From the NCBI GenBank assembly GCA_000226015.1, contig JH156236.1:91083-121445 (forward strand): 30,363 nt of DNA, read 5' to 3'. Below, in pieces: positions 20,390 to 30,363 of this stretch. Both the position numbers and the translations under genes were made by a program. This stretch comes from Mnemiopsis leidyi (lineage: Eukaryota > Ctenophora > Tentaculata > Lobata > Bolinopsidae). The notes below the pieces were generated by a model. It worked only from the letters and a program-made list of their open reading frames with translations. It was not told where the DNA came from and did not search any database. How positions within the stretch are numbered: the first letter of the stretch is position 1; the number at the start of each line of letters is the position of its first letter.

Positions 20390-23156
20390 CAATCAACTCT
20401 CCAGGGCTTGGCATTTTATCCTCTAATCAAAACTTACTTACTTATCCTACCAATAAAAAATATCAGATCATAGACAGATCGCAGACAATAAACAACAATT
20501 CATGGATGATGTCCTGATAGTAATTCTACTAGTCAGCGGTTCAATCAGAGCATACAGAGTAATAACCACTTTACTAGTTCCTATAAGTTAGTTTCTCATA
20601 TAACTTTTACCCAGCAATTACTCCTGACAAATCTGGGTGGATGCCCTGTAAATGGCAATAGTGATCAGTTACTATAGCAGTCGTCCACTCCCGATATGAA
20701 GTGTCTTTACAGAGAATGGTACTATTTGTAGTCGTAATGAATCTAAAAACACGACATTTTCTCTGTAATTCTGAAAGTGCTGGTATGACTTTAACTATAA
20801 CAGCATAACTGGTATTGCTATTACTACTAGTATTTCACAAGTGTCGGTATATTATAAGCACTAAAGAAATTTAAAACTAGAGCTGAAGCTTTCAAGTTCT
20901 CCAAAAACACAAAAAAAATAGTATGGTCTTATTGAGCACTTCATGTGATGAAGCAACAGGTGTTAACTGTGAAGTAAATAAAACTAGAAATTAGACCCCA
21001 TGTTACACTTACAATGAAGAAGACAGGAAAAACAGAGCTAACGACTATAACGAGTAAAAGGTCGAGTTTGTTTCTTGTATTAGTAGTCAATGTTTAGACT
21101 TAGGATATAATAAGGAATATCTACAAGATGAATCCATCGCTCACTCAATAAATGTATTCAATTTGTAGTGTTGAATAAGTATCGCTGGGTTATAATATTG
21201 TCTTCCAAGTGTTAATTGGAAGACAAGACAAGATTGGATAATTATCAAACCAATAACGACACTAACAATCAGAAGTGACAGAATCCTGCGTGAGTTTGAC
21301 TTCTTGCACTTGCACTGCAAAAAATGGGAAATTAAGATTAACTTTGACGCAAAGAAGTGCTACCAGGAAACTGTTCAACTTCTAGCAAATTATCGAGAAA
21401 TTGTGACATGGAAGAATTGTTCAACTTCAATTGAAGAACAAAGCGTCGTTTAAACAATTATTGACATTATCGACAAACCAAATTAGACAATTACCGTGAC
21501 CTTGCCTTTATGTTATACTTATAGAGTCAGAATGTACTAAGTTGAGATTAGTAGCTCCTCTCGGCTTATTGCAGTTGTAAGAATAAGACTGGGGGATAAT
21601 TATTATTTTCAAAATTGCGATTGCAAAGCAAAGGGCTGCTTAATTTCAACTAAATACATCATGTGGCTAATGAATAATAGACCAATCGTTGAATTTTTAC
21701 CTATTCAGAATGGTCAGAATTTTTTTTCAATACAGCCCGCTGTCTGCATGTCAGTAAAGTTCAACAGTAATGAAGATGTTTAACTTGAACAATTTTTGAT
21801 GTCAACAGTAATGAAGATGTTGAACAATTGTTCGTTTATGACCTCCGACATCATCATTTCAAATATACAAACTCAAAGTTTCAATTCATGTCTGGAGTAA
21901 AACTGTATGTATACATATTTTGACAAGTCGACAGTTAAAAAAGAAGAATAAAGCGTTTAGCAGTTATCTTACACGACAGTGCGCAACACCTCACTGGTAT
22001 GATTTACAAAAATGGGCCATTCAAGATAGCGCACACTGCAATGACCTTTTCTCAGCTCCCCGACTCGCAAGTCAGATCGCAATGAAGAGAAATAGTGGCC
22101 CAGCCCCTTTTTCCGATCTATCATTATCGGCGATTTCTATAGTTATTCAACTTGACATGCAGTACCAGTAGGGTGAAAGTGAGCAGTGAAAGAATACCAA
22201 AAATAGTTATGAGAAAATCTACTTATATATCAATGAAATATCACATATTTGAATTAACATCGACTCACCGAATCTGCGTTTTTCAGTCTCATCTTTTAAT
22301 GAATTTTTTAGCAGTGGATTAGGATGTAGGATGAAGGAATATCAGTGAGAAATTTCCGGACCTCTATCTTTGACCTTGCATTCGTAGTTGAACTATTTGT
22401 ACATTTAGTTCTCATCAGCTATCGATTATCGCATCTTTACAGTCACATCTGTGTTACATCATACTTTATTGTAACTACCATCAACTGAAAATAGTAATGA
22501 GAGTCAGAAGGGGGAATGCCAAGTATATGTTTACTAAGCCTACAGATTATAAGTTATAATTAACAATACATAATAAATTCTTGCATTTAAAGTGAAAGCT
22601 GGACTTAATCGTGACATCGTATAACAATGAAAAAATGAACTGTACTACATAAAATTTCTAAATTGATTAAAATCATGACGGATTGTAAAAACGTTTACAA
22701 ATACAATTAAGATTTAGAGCGCTGCGAGCATAAGAACAATTAAAATCGCGGTTTTCCTCGCAAAACAGTTACTGAAGTCAAAGAGAGCAATTGGTGAAGA
22801 CAATGCCAATAATGATAATATTAATGTGACATCCAATGCTATACTATTATCATGCAGGCAGGTAGATTGCATAGAACACGAATCTTATTACAGTTGGTAA
22901 CAAAATTTACTAGGTATATATACAACTCGATCTAATTCATGTGGATAGCCAATCGAGGAGTAATTTTATTGTGGCTTGAAATTGAAGTAAACAATGGAAC
23001 GTGCTATTATTGGAAATCATTGTAGCCACCACTATAAAAAGTATAGCCGTGTATTGGGATTACAATCAGCACGCTGGACAGTGGCCATGGCAAGCACGCT
23101 AGTTTTTTCCGCGTGTAATCACACGAATTCGGTATTCTAGCAATAACAACCCTTCT
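20390..23156. other. Gene-poor stretch with a few small repeats
   Basis: No convincing exon. Small structures are a 10-bp-arm hairpin at 21199-21225 (TGTCTTCCAA / TTGGAAGACA), a directly repeated CAACAGTAATGAAGATGTT about 40 bases apart near 21762 and 21804, and a dispersed repeat at 21144-21178 also found at 6166-6200. Confidence 0.5.
21144..21178 (+). repeat. Dispersed repeat shared with 6166-6200
   Basis: CTCAATAAAT...AATTTGTAGTGTTGAA occurs here and in intron 4 of beta-tubulin gene 2 with about two to three differences over 33 bases. Both copies are followed within about 30 bases by a potential stem-loop. It may be the end of a small non-autonomous element. Confidence 0.5.
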
Positions 23157-23332
23157 GAGCTTATGGACGTCAAAATTCTTGAGGAGGAGTCGGAAATTAG
23201 TTCCATCACGTGGCAGGGAATTACCAATCAAAAGAAATGCATGACCAATAAATTTTACAAACGCTGTCAGTTTCATGTGATAAATAAATATTTCCGACTC
23301 CTCCCCCAGAATTCTGACGTCCATTAAAGCTC
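23157..23332. repeat. Inverted repeat, about 41-44-bp arms, about 90-bp spacer
   Basis: The left arm, about 23157-23197 (GAGC...GGACGTC...GAGGAGGAGTCGGAAAT), matches the reverse complement of about 23289-23332 with several mismatches and small gaps. The structure could be a short fold-back transposon or MITE relic. The minus-strand ORF crossing it is a by-product. Confidence 0.75.
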
Positions 23333-24559
23333 TTAAAGCGTTTGATGATGAAAAATGATGAAATGCTATCAACGATAACGAGATTGAAATGAACTAGCGG
23401 CCATGATGGTATCAAATAAAATATATGATATGGATCATAACGACGACCACAATTGCATTAAATTAGTGCCTTAGTGGGGACACTCGATATTAAACATATA
23501 GTTTCAAAGTTTAACTATAACTATAAGATTTAGAATTAGACATTACACACAATTATGTTGCATGGCACCTGACAGTAAAATCCAAACTTTGAAGTGTGGA
23601 AAACAACAAAAAAACCCAAATTTAAATGTTTGTTGCTGCCGAGAATTATTAATGCCGAAATAGTCTGAGACTACAGAACGGTACAACTACATCACCTTAT
23701 AAATGTGACGCAATTCTATGTGGGATGTGGTACTGATACTGGTAAATGATTTGTACAATATTGTTCACACTTTATTTAACTTTTATTTAACTTTTCTTAC
23801 TTTTTATTGTAGGGGGACCTCAGTCTTTGTTGCGGCTGCATGAGCCACGCAGAGCCCAGTAAACTTTTGAATGGGCATTTCTGGTATAGTTCTAATTCAT
23901 GTAACTGTTACGGCCCCTCTGGTGACTGAACGGTTAGGTTTTAAGGCAACTTTGAGCCGGAACAGCTGCTTCATACATGCAAGAACAACACTGCAACCAC
24001 CTCAAACACAGTTTTCTAGCTTCTTATTGGTCAAAATTCGTTACCCCTCCCTTAACTAACGCAGTAACCTTTCTCCATTCATTTGAAATGTTTGTACACA
24101 CGATTGTAAGCATATGTTAAGTATTTCGTGAGTGGAAACAAGTTGAAAACTACTCCCTTTCGTCAACTAAATTCGTACTGTGTGGAGTACCGGCAGCGCA
24201 CAGAGGACAAGCTTGATATCAAACCTGTTACAAGTTAAATTTACATTTCAAAATCAAGGGCAGAATTCTGACTTTCAACACTTATGTTATACTGTTGATT
24301 CCTCGCAGACGTGACGAAATATTTAGTTGCTTTTCTGTGATAAACTATCACCAAAACAACAAACTTCAAATTCATTTCTCAATAACTTTGACGAAACTAA
24401 ATAAAACACATTATCTTATCAAACACATTCTACAACAATTATGCAACCGAAATTGTAAAAAAATGTTTTGTAGACAACAAAGACGGCGATAAAAGAAAGC
24501 CCGAGATCTTTACAAAAATAGATGAGAGAGTATACTGTCGGGACTTTCATTGATCTCCT
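23333..24559. other. Gene-poor stretch downstream of TTI1
   Basis: AT-rich with no recognisable exon. The 3' UTR of the minus-strand TTI1 gene should lie in its right-hand part. Confidence 0.5.
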
Positions 24560-27500
24560 CTACCAGTTCGTTGTCCGGAGACCATAGAGACACTCCGAGC
24601 AGGTTTTCTTGTAACCCTTGGTCGCTAGCGGGGTAGGTTTTGGGAAGAGAAAGTTCGCCATGGGCGTGGTGTCGTGTATTGGTGTTCGGATGCCTGAAAT
24701 GTTTAACAGTTGTTTCTAACTAAAATGATCGGATCCAATATACCCCCAAAATGATCAGATCCAATATACTCCACTTGCCTTGGCCACTTCAGATTCTGAA
24801 GTCTTCAGAACTCCTATCACAGATCACTTCAGTTTTAAATAGCCGAATTGCAGGGCGTTTCTGGACGTAAGATATACATGATTTTGTACACGATTACTTA
24901 ACTTTACTTTACAATTCAGTATCAAACTAATCACAAGGCATTAATCGACATGTGTTTATCTACCTCTAATGCAAAGAAATATCTAGAATTACAATTGTGA
25001 TCGGACACTGATTTGATCTAAATTCCACAAACTGAATGGTCATAGGTCACTAAGTAATAAGTGGCACATATGTGTTAGTTGATAGTTGAAAGTAGAAACC
25101 ATAAACTTGGCCCTACGCCAGCCTACTTGTTCAGCTTTGTGAAAATTACTAATTTCTACAACACGGCGTAAATAAACGTGCGTTAACTGCTACTTGCGAT
25201 CAAACTTTAACTACAAAACAGTCGGTGCGCGGTGCGAATAGCATGAACATTTTCAGGACCGCTTAAAACCCACATCCACGCTTGATAAGGAAATTCCACA
25301 ACCGATTGTTTCTCTCTTTACGACGAAAATCCAGCAAATTACCACGATGTGACATCTCCTACCTCCGAGAGAGTGAAATACCACCCACATAAGATCAGGG
25401 TTAACTCCAACCAAAGCTCGATATAGATACAGCGCGTATCTCTGTATCTCCCCTGGCATGTCTCTGCAGGAAGATTTGCGATGTTATCATGCTGCATTTT
25501 TCTATAATTTCTCTAGTTGTAAAATGCGGATGTGAAGAGTAAGTTAATAAGTTAAGTAAGTTAGTAAGTTAAGTAAGTAAAGTGAGTTATGCCAATTAAA
25601 ACAATCAAAACGGAGTATAAACAGTAGATATGCATATAGAAGCAACTACTTATTTCAATACACGTAATCCTCTCTGTCAAACTTGGACCTACTTGTGGAG
25701 ATATTTGTAGCTGGCGCCAATAATCTTGTACAAATCTCGGTCATGGAATTTAAGGTATGTGGTCAACACCGCCAACGTTTTTAGGACCCGCTGTTGAACT
25801 TTGAATTGCACTGAACGCGGCGTCAGCAGCACCTGCGAAAATTTGAGGAATGAGAAATATTAAATGATGTTGTCTCTAGATAAACGTAAATTATCGAAAA
25901 GTCGGCATAATTTATTATATTTCATTGGCTCAGAAGAAATTTTTACCTCTGATTTTGTTTCCTTGGCATGTTTGAGTGTCATTCGTTTGAGTTCTTCAAA
26001 TGAAATGGGTTTTTTAAGAGGGGGAATTTCTTTGGGCTTCGCTATCACGATAATTTTATCTGAAAAAGAAACTCATACAGACTAGCATTTTCTAAAATCT
26101 AAGTTGAGTGGAAATTATAAAAACAATATCACATAAACCATACAGTGTGCCATAGAGTGAACCAAAAAACTTCCTCAGTTCTTCATAAATGGGACATTTT
26201 CCAGTATTTCCGCAGCAACACAAGCCCATACCTGGCTCTAAAGAACTGAGTAAACTCGGGAGGAGATCTTTCGAGACTCTTTGTTTGATGAAGGAGCCGG
26301 ATACCTTTGCTATCGTTTGTAAAACTTTGAGTGCTTCCAGTTTTACGTGGTGGTCCTGAAACAAGAATACCTTTAATTCGGAGAAGTTTTAAGGAAGTTC
26401 ACAGTAAACGTTTGGTATAACCGGGTTATAGTATGACCCACAAGTGATTTCTTGTATTATGTAAAAACAATTTAGTAAGCTGCCGAGTATAGAAAACTGA
26501 TAAATTACAAGAACTTATTGAATACCTGTAAAACTCTATAAAATATATATTATACACCGAAGTTACTAACAAAGTCGCTAAGAAGACGCTTTTCGAGATG
26601 CCACCAAACTTTGTGAACAAGCGGCAACAGCTCATCTTCCCGTTTGGACAGGATGCGCAATGCGGCCGTTATCGTGTGAAGTAGCGTTACACGGCTCTCA
26701 GCTTGTACGCACGTCAAGTTTTGTATGGCAACCTGGATAAAACAGTTAGATTGGTTTGCGAATAAAGCAAAATTTACGGATAGCTGAGAAGCATTTAAGC
26801 GATCGATCACTGATCAGTGGGTGTATAAATCTACCAACTATATAGCATAAATATCGATTTATCGATATTGATTAAACTGATACAAAGACATTGTTTCCAC
26901 AGTACTCAGTAACGATTCACCGGAAACTTTAAACAATATGTCGAGTAGAAAATATTCGTACTGGATCAAACCTCGGTAATAGTTTTACACGTTCTAAGAT
27001 GAAGTGGTAATTTCTTTTCTTCGTCCTCCTCTCCCTCCCCCGTAAAAACGTTCTGTTCGTCCTCGTTCTAAAATATTTGTATTTAACCGGCAAATTTAAC
27101 AATACGAATACGACACATTTATTTTGGTTTTAATCGGCAGGAATGGAGAGTGTTGGGCCGGTAGCCCCGTAATGTATATAATCCTACCAATGCTATATCA
27201 CAAGATACAGAACTGCGAAAATAAGCATCTTACTGTGTATACAAAATTACTTAACAAGTGGCATACATTCTATAATTACATAGAATTCAAATACGCATCT
27301 TATACATGTTAAACAATTTCATTATAAAAGATATACTTTACTAGAAATTTTACTCACCACTAAAAAAAATGATGTACTAGAAAATGTAAACTTACATTTA
27401 AGTTGAAGTACTGAACAAAAGCTTTGTTGAACTCGTTTGGAGTTAGTGTATCCAGCTGAACTCGAATGTCGTCGCGCAGTAAACCCAGCTCTTTTATACT

Positions 27501-30240
27501 GATCATATTAAAATTAATTATAAGTCTTGTGGGTTCGGAATTATTTTTCTTTATACATTTTGCTATGATAGATTAAACGGACAGACTCAATATCCAACCT
27601 ATGGCCAAGTTTTTAACACCATGTTGAAAAGTCAGAACGGTCAAATATTATATCTTAACATAGAGATCTCAGGAGTGGAGTCTGTTTTCTAAATTTGTTA
27701 CAAGCAATAACAATAACAAGATGACACACCTGTACAATAACAAAATAACACACCTGTACAATAACAAGATGACTCACCTGTACAATTCATCCTTCGTGTA
27801 CTCCTCATCCGGAAACCACTCTTCCAGTTTCAACATGAAAATCTTCAGAAGTCTGAACAGCGCTTTCGTGTGTTGATCGTTCTGAAAATGTAATCATTTC
27901 AACCACCAAATGTATACATGTTGCAGGGATTTTAAGCCCAGACAGGCCAGGTACATCTACACATTCTATAACTCTACACATTCTATATCTCTACACGATC
28001 TTGTATAACTATACACGATCTTGTATATCTCTACACATTATATTCTATAACTCTACACAAGCTCCAACGACGTGTCCACACTTATTTGCGATACCTCCAG
28101 TAGAATGTTAACCTATAACACATTACTAATCACTCTAAACAAACCTGATGAACAGCAATGCAGGCAGTAATCTCGTGTATACAATCATGTAGCGGAGGTA
28201 AAGCTTCCTTTGACGAGTGTTTTATCAGAACCTGAGGAAATTACGAGATACTCTTTCTGATTAGTAAATCGATAATTTCTTGCTATTAACGTTGCCTGAC
28301 ATGAATTTATCTGTTTTATAGATTCATATTTTACTATTCAATTTTAATTTAAATATAGACGAATTGCTTCTAAGTAACTAAATGGAGTTTTGGATCGCAT
28401 AAAGAGAATCTGTTACAAGATAAAGTTTTAAATCTTTCCTGCCAAATATAGCCTTTAATGTTGAGTGAAATTATTTTTCTGGTTCCATAGATTTATGGAT
28501 AAGTTCATATTTTTAAATTTCTAATGGTAGGATTATCAATTTTATTAATCATGCTTAAATGGGTTTTTGGTAGTCACAAACACATTTAAAGGGTGTCACA
28601 ATTGTTCACAAAAATTGTTTATCATAATCGAAAGGGAGACTTGGCCATGAAACAAAACTCCATTAAGGAGAGCATCTACTGAGCATCTACTATGTCCAAC
28701 AAGTTGAGAATGACATCCACAACAATAAAATACCTCAAACAATCTCTATTTTGAGATCCAGGTTTTTTGTCGCTCTAACTAAGTCAAACCGAACAATCAG
28801 AACATGAAAAGCACATACATACAACGCTTAAAAAGGTTCTATTTAGCTGTTTTTAGGCAAAAAAAATTGTATTGCTTCTGGCGAATATTCCTTGCTCAAT
28901 CAGGATACAGTGATAACTTGATTTTTCCAATATTTAGTTTTATATATTTTCCTATAGTTTACTGAGATCCAAATTACCGTTTTTGCTATATATTGGGCTT
29001 ACTACTCTTTAAACTTTAGTTTGAATTATTTTATTCACTTGAGCGAGATTTAGCTCGAACCAAACTGGGTGTGTCGTTAGATTTAGTACTTTAAGTTTGA
29101 AACACATTTTCTATCTCTTCTTTTCTGCCAAAGGTAGCCGGTGTTTTGTATTAAATGTTCAGTGTATTTGCCTAAAGTATCAAATCGTTTTCCATTAGGT
29201 GCTGTTCTAACGTCAGTAAGTAAATATCCTAAAAAACACATTTTCAAGTCTACAAAGAAAGTAACAAACAAAAAAGTAACAAAGTAACAAAAAAGTAACA
29301 AAAAAGTAAGAAAGTAACTAATTTACCTGTAACACTCTGGTTGTGGTGGGGTACAGATCTAGGTATCTCATGTTGAGACAGGCCGTGTTTATCACATAGT
29401 CCGCGTTTTGTTTCAAGAAGAATCCTATGTTGGGACTGTTAAAATCTCGACATAGGCCCTGAAATTTGTGGTTATAGCAGATGAACAACAAAGGAGCAAC
29501 TAAAAATAAACAAATATGCTATTTTGGTGTTAACGTTGCATGTTAAATTCTACCTGGACTGTGACGAAGGCAGCCTCGCTAACGAGGGGGGTCGTAGAGC
29601 CGAGTTTGTTGAGGACGGGATACAGGGCTCTAATCAGGTCTCTGTGGGCGTATTTACCTGGGTGATAGTCTCATTAAGTTACTAATAATCGATCATGGGA
29701 ATTTAACTAATTCTCAAATTACTAACTAACTTTAGAATATACTAAGTTACTTTACAAAATATCTATCATATCTGACTTATATATTTATTTCATACCTAAA
29801 ACTCTGAAGCACCCCCTCATGCAGTACAACATTAAACTGTGTAACAATTTCTCTTGTCTGATTTCCTTTACCGATCTGTTCTGCTCCTGTAGAGAATTGT
29901 GTAGAGAATAGTGAACGTTATCATGCCACTTCTAAGTCGTCTTCCGGTGTGTGATCATTTCTTATGTGAACGACTCAACGATTACTAAGATCATCTGTTG
30001 TGTGCAGCGCTTGCAGTAAATAAGTCTACATCTTTAACAAAATATAATGTGCTCCCCATCATTTTTATGATGTTACGAAATGCTAACCTAACGAAATCAA
30101 GCCAACAAATTTTCTCTCTTCTGTAAATTATTGAATCTGCAGTTAACTAACCGTGGAATCTAAAAATAGCGGCGAGTCTAGCAGGGTGTGGAGAACTTCT
30201 TCAGCTGTGTCAATCACTAGCGGCTCTGCGTTTACTTTAT
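24560..30240 (-). CDS. TTI1: TELO2-interacting protein 1 (TTI1), 3' half of the gene, at least 13 exons
   Basis: Exons in transcript order: 30152-30240, 29796-29886, 29554-29657, 29327-29458, 28145-28231, 27778-27881, 27396-27498, 26972-27067, 26571-26732, 26232-26355, 25947-26059, 25693-25832, 25363-25463, all with compatible phases. The joined product (about 482 residues) aligns along its length with the C-terminal half of human TTI1: TPLVSEAAFVTVQ; QNADYVINTACLNMRYLDLY (human has N-DYLVNEISLNLRHLAL); KLEEWFPDEE; DELLPLVHKVWWHLEKRL; VKLEALKVLQTIAKVSGSFI; and FKVQQRVLKTL. TTI1 is an all-helical HEAT-repeat scaffold that with TELO2 and TTI2 forms the TTT complex, which matures and stabilises PIKK kinases such as mTOR, ATM and ATR. 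Exon 25947-26059 encodes a lysine-rich insertion absent from human. A last exon is likely within 24560-24693 (or to 24510 in another frame), but the frame is unsettled. The 5' exons lie beyond the right edge. Confidence 0.92.
24722..24769. repeat. 26-bp direct repeat, 2 copies
   Basis: AAAATGATCGGATCCAATAT recurs 26 bases later with one change. It lies in the putative last intron of TTI1, just upstream (minus strand) of the proposed final acceptor. Confidence 0.85.
25539..25589. repeat. AAGTAAGTT-type microsatellite
   Basis: Imperfect repeats of AAGTAAGTT/AGTTA in the TTI1 intron between exons 25693-25832 and 25363-25463. Confidence 0.85.
26850..26869. repeat. Palindrome AATATCGAT-TT-ATCGATATT
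   Basis: Perfect 9-bp arms with a two-base centre in a TTI1 intron. Its role is unknown, and in AT-rich DNA it may be chance. Confidence 0.6.
27702..27786 (-). repeat. 24-bp tandem repeat that triplicates a TTI1 splice donor
   Basis: CCTGTACAAT recurs at 27729, 27753 and 27777, with a partial copy further left. Read on the minus strand, each full copy contains the last bases of exon 27778-27881 followed by a donor: TTGTACAG|GTGAGT in the exon copy and TTGTACAG|GTGTGT in the two intronic copies. Confidence 0.92.
27953..28060. repeat. Imperfect tandem repeat (TCTACACATTCTATA-like)
   Basis: Roughly 18-25-base units of CTCTACACATTCTATAA and CTCTACACGATCTTGTAT variants in the TTI1 intron 27882-28144. 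Confidence 0.85.
29256..29319. repeat. (AAAAAGTAAC)n repeat next to a TTI1 donor
   Basis: About six copies of a 9-12-base AAAAAGTAAC unit. On the minus strand the tract begins about seven bases after the donor (GTAAAT, at 29326) of exon 29327-29458. Confidence 0.9.
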
Positions 30241-30363
30241 CTGGTAAGTTTTAGTTCGTTAGTTTTATCTGGTAAGTTTTAGTTCGTTAGTTCAATCACT
30301 AGCGGCGCTTTGTTTAATTTATCTGGTGACTTTTAGTTCGTTTATTTTATCTGGTAAGTTTTA
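30211..30363 (-). repeat. Tandem repeat that multiplies a TTI1 splice acceptor and exon start
   Basis: TTTATCTGGTAAGTTTTAG units repeat four times. On the minus strand each gives ACCAG|ATAAA, with boundaries just right of 30240, 30268, 30322 and 30350. A longer unit, TCAATCACTAGCGGC plus the following sequence, is present both in the exon (about 30210) and again at about 30291. The repeat therefore includes coding sequence. It continues past the window end. Confidence 0.9.

Noticed and set aside
21920-22171. 83-codon plus-strand ORF as a gene
   Set aside because: No recognisable motif, no splice context and ordinary base composition. It fits chance in a long gene-poor region.
29083-29301. 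72-codon minus-strand ORF in a TTI1 intron
   Set aside because: Flanking TTI1 exons join smoothly and align with human TTI1 without it. Part of it is the AAAAAGTAAC repeat.

Overview
This is AT-rich, intron-rich eukaryotic DNA from an animal. The host genes are split by many short GT-AG introns. The window carries decayed non-LTR retrotransposons, a tRNA-derived SINE, abundant micro- and minisatellites, and a 686-base assembly gap (13718-14403). The gene set (beta-tubulin, a rhodopsin-like GPCR, the TTI1 HEAT-repeat protein) shows a metazoan. I infer an invertebrate, possibly a non-bilaterian, from protein divergence and retroelement style, but I cannot name the species.

Layout, left to right. 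At 1921-2794 are the last three coding exons of a beta-tubulin gene (gene 1, + strand). At 3656-11703 is a complete, divergent second beta-tubulin gene (gene 2, + strand) with 11 coding exons, whose spliced product is 442 residues. Both genes share the positions and phases of their last introns, so they are tandem paralogues. Introns of gene 2 hold a LINE reverse-transcriptase relic (intron 3), an unrecognised ORF with a duplicated 37-residue unit (intron 3), a 600-base pentanucleotide tract (intron 5), a 9-base minisatellite (intron 6), five tandem copies of its own exon-8 acceptor region (intron 7), a nested single-exon GPCR gene on the same strand with one frameshift (intron 9), and a SINE with a target-site duplication (intron 10). 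At 12185-14697 lies a broken APE-endonuclease/RT LINE containing the gap. At 15150-15278 a GC3-rich minus-strand ORF looks like a first coding exon. From 15.3 to 24.5 kb I see no convincing gene, only a LINE 3' relic near 20.1 kb and inverted repeats. From 25363 to 30240 (probably from 24560) runs the 3' half of a minus-strand TTI1 gene. TTI1 is the partner of TELO2 in the TTT complex, which supports PIKK kinases. Its 5' half lies beyond the right edge.

The most notable pattern is that tandem repeats sit on or directly beside splice sites. In four places the repeat unit itself contains a splice site and, in most, part of the exon: the gene 2 exon 8 acceptor (58 bases x5), a TTI1 acceptor (about x4), a TTI1 donor (24 bases x3), and the donor of the minus-strand exon at 15150 (36-64 bases, five donors). 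At least six further exons have simple tandem repeats within tens of bases of a donor. This suggests a local tandem-duplication process acting at exon-intron boundaries in this genome.
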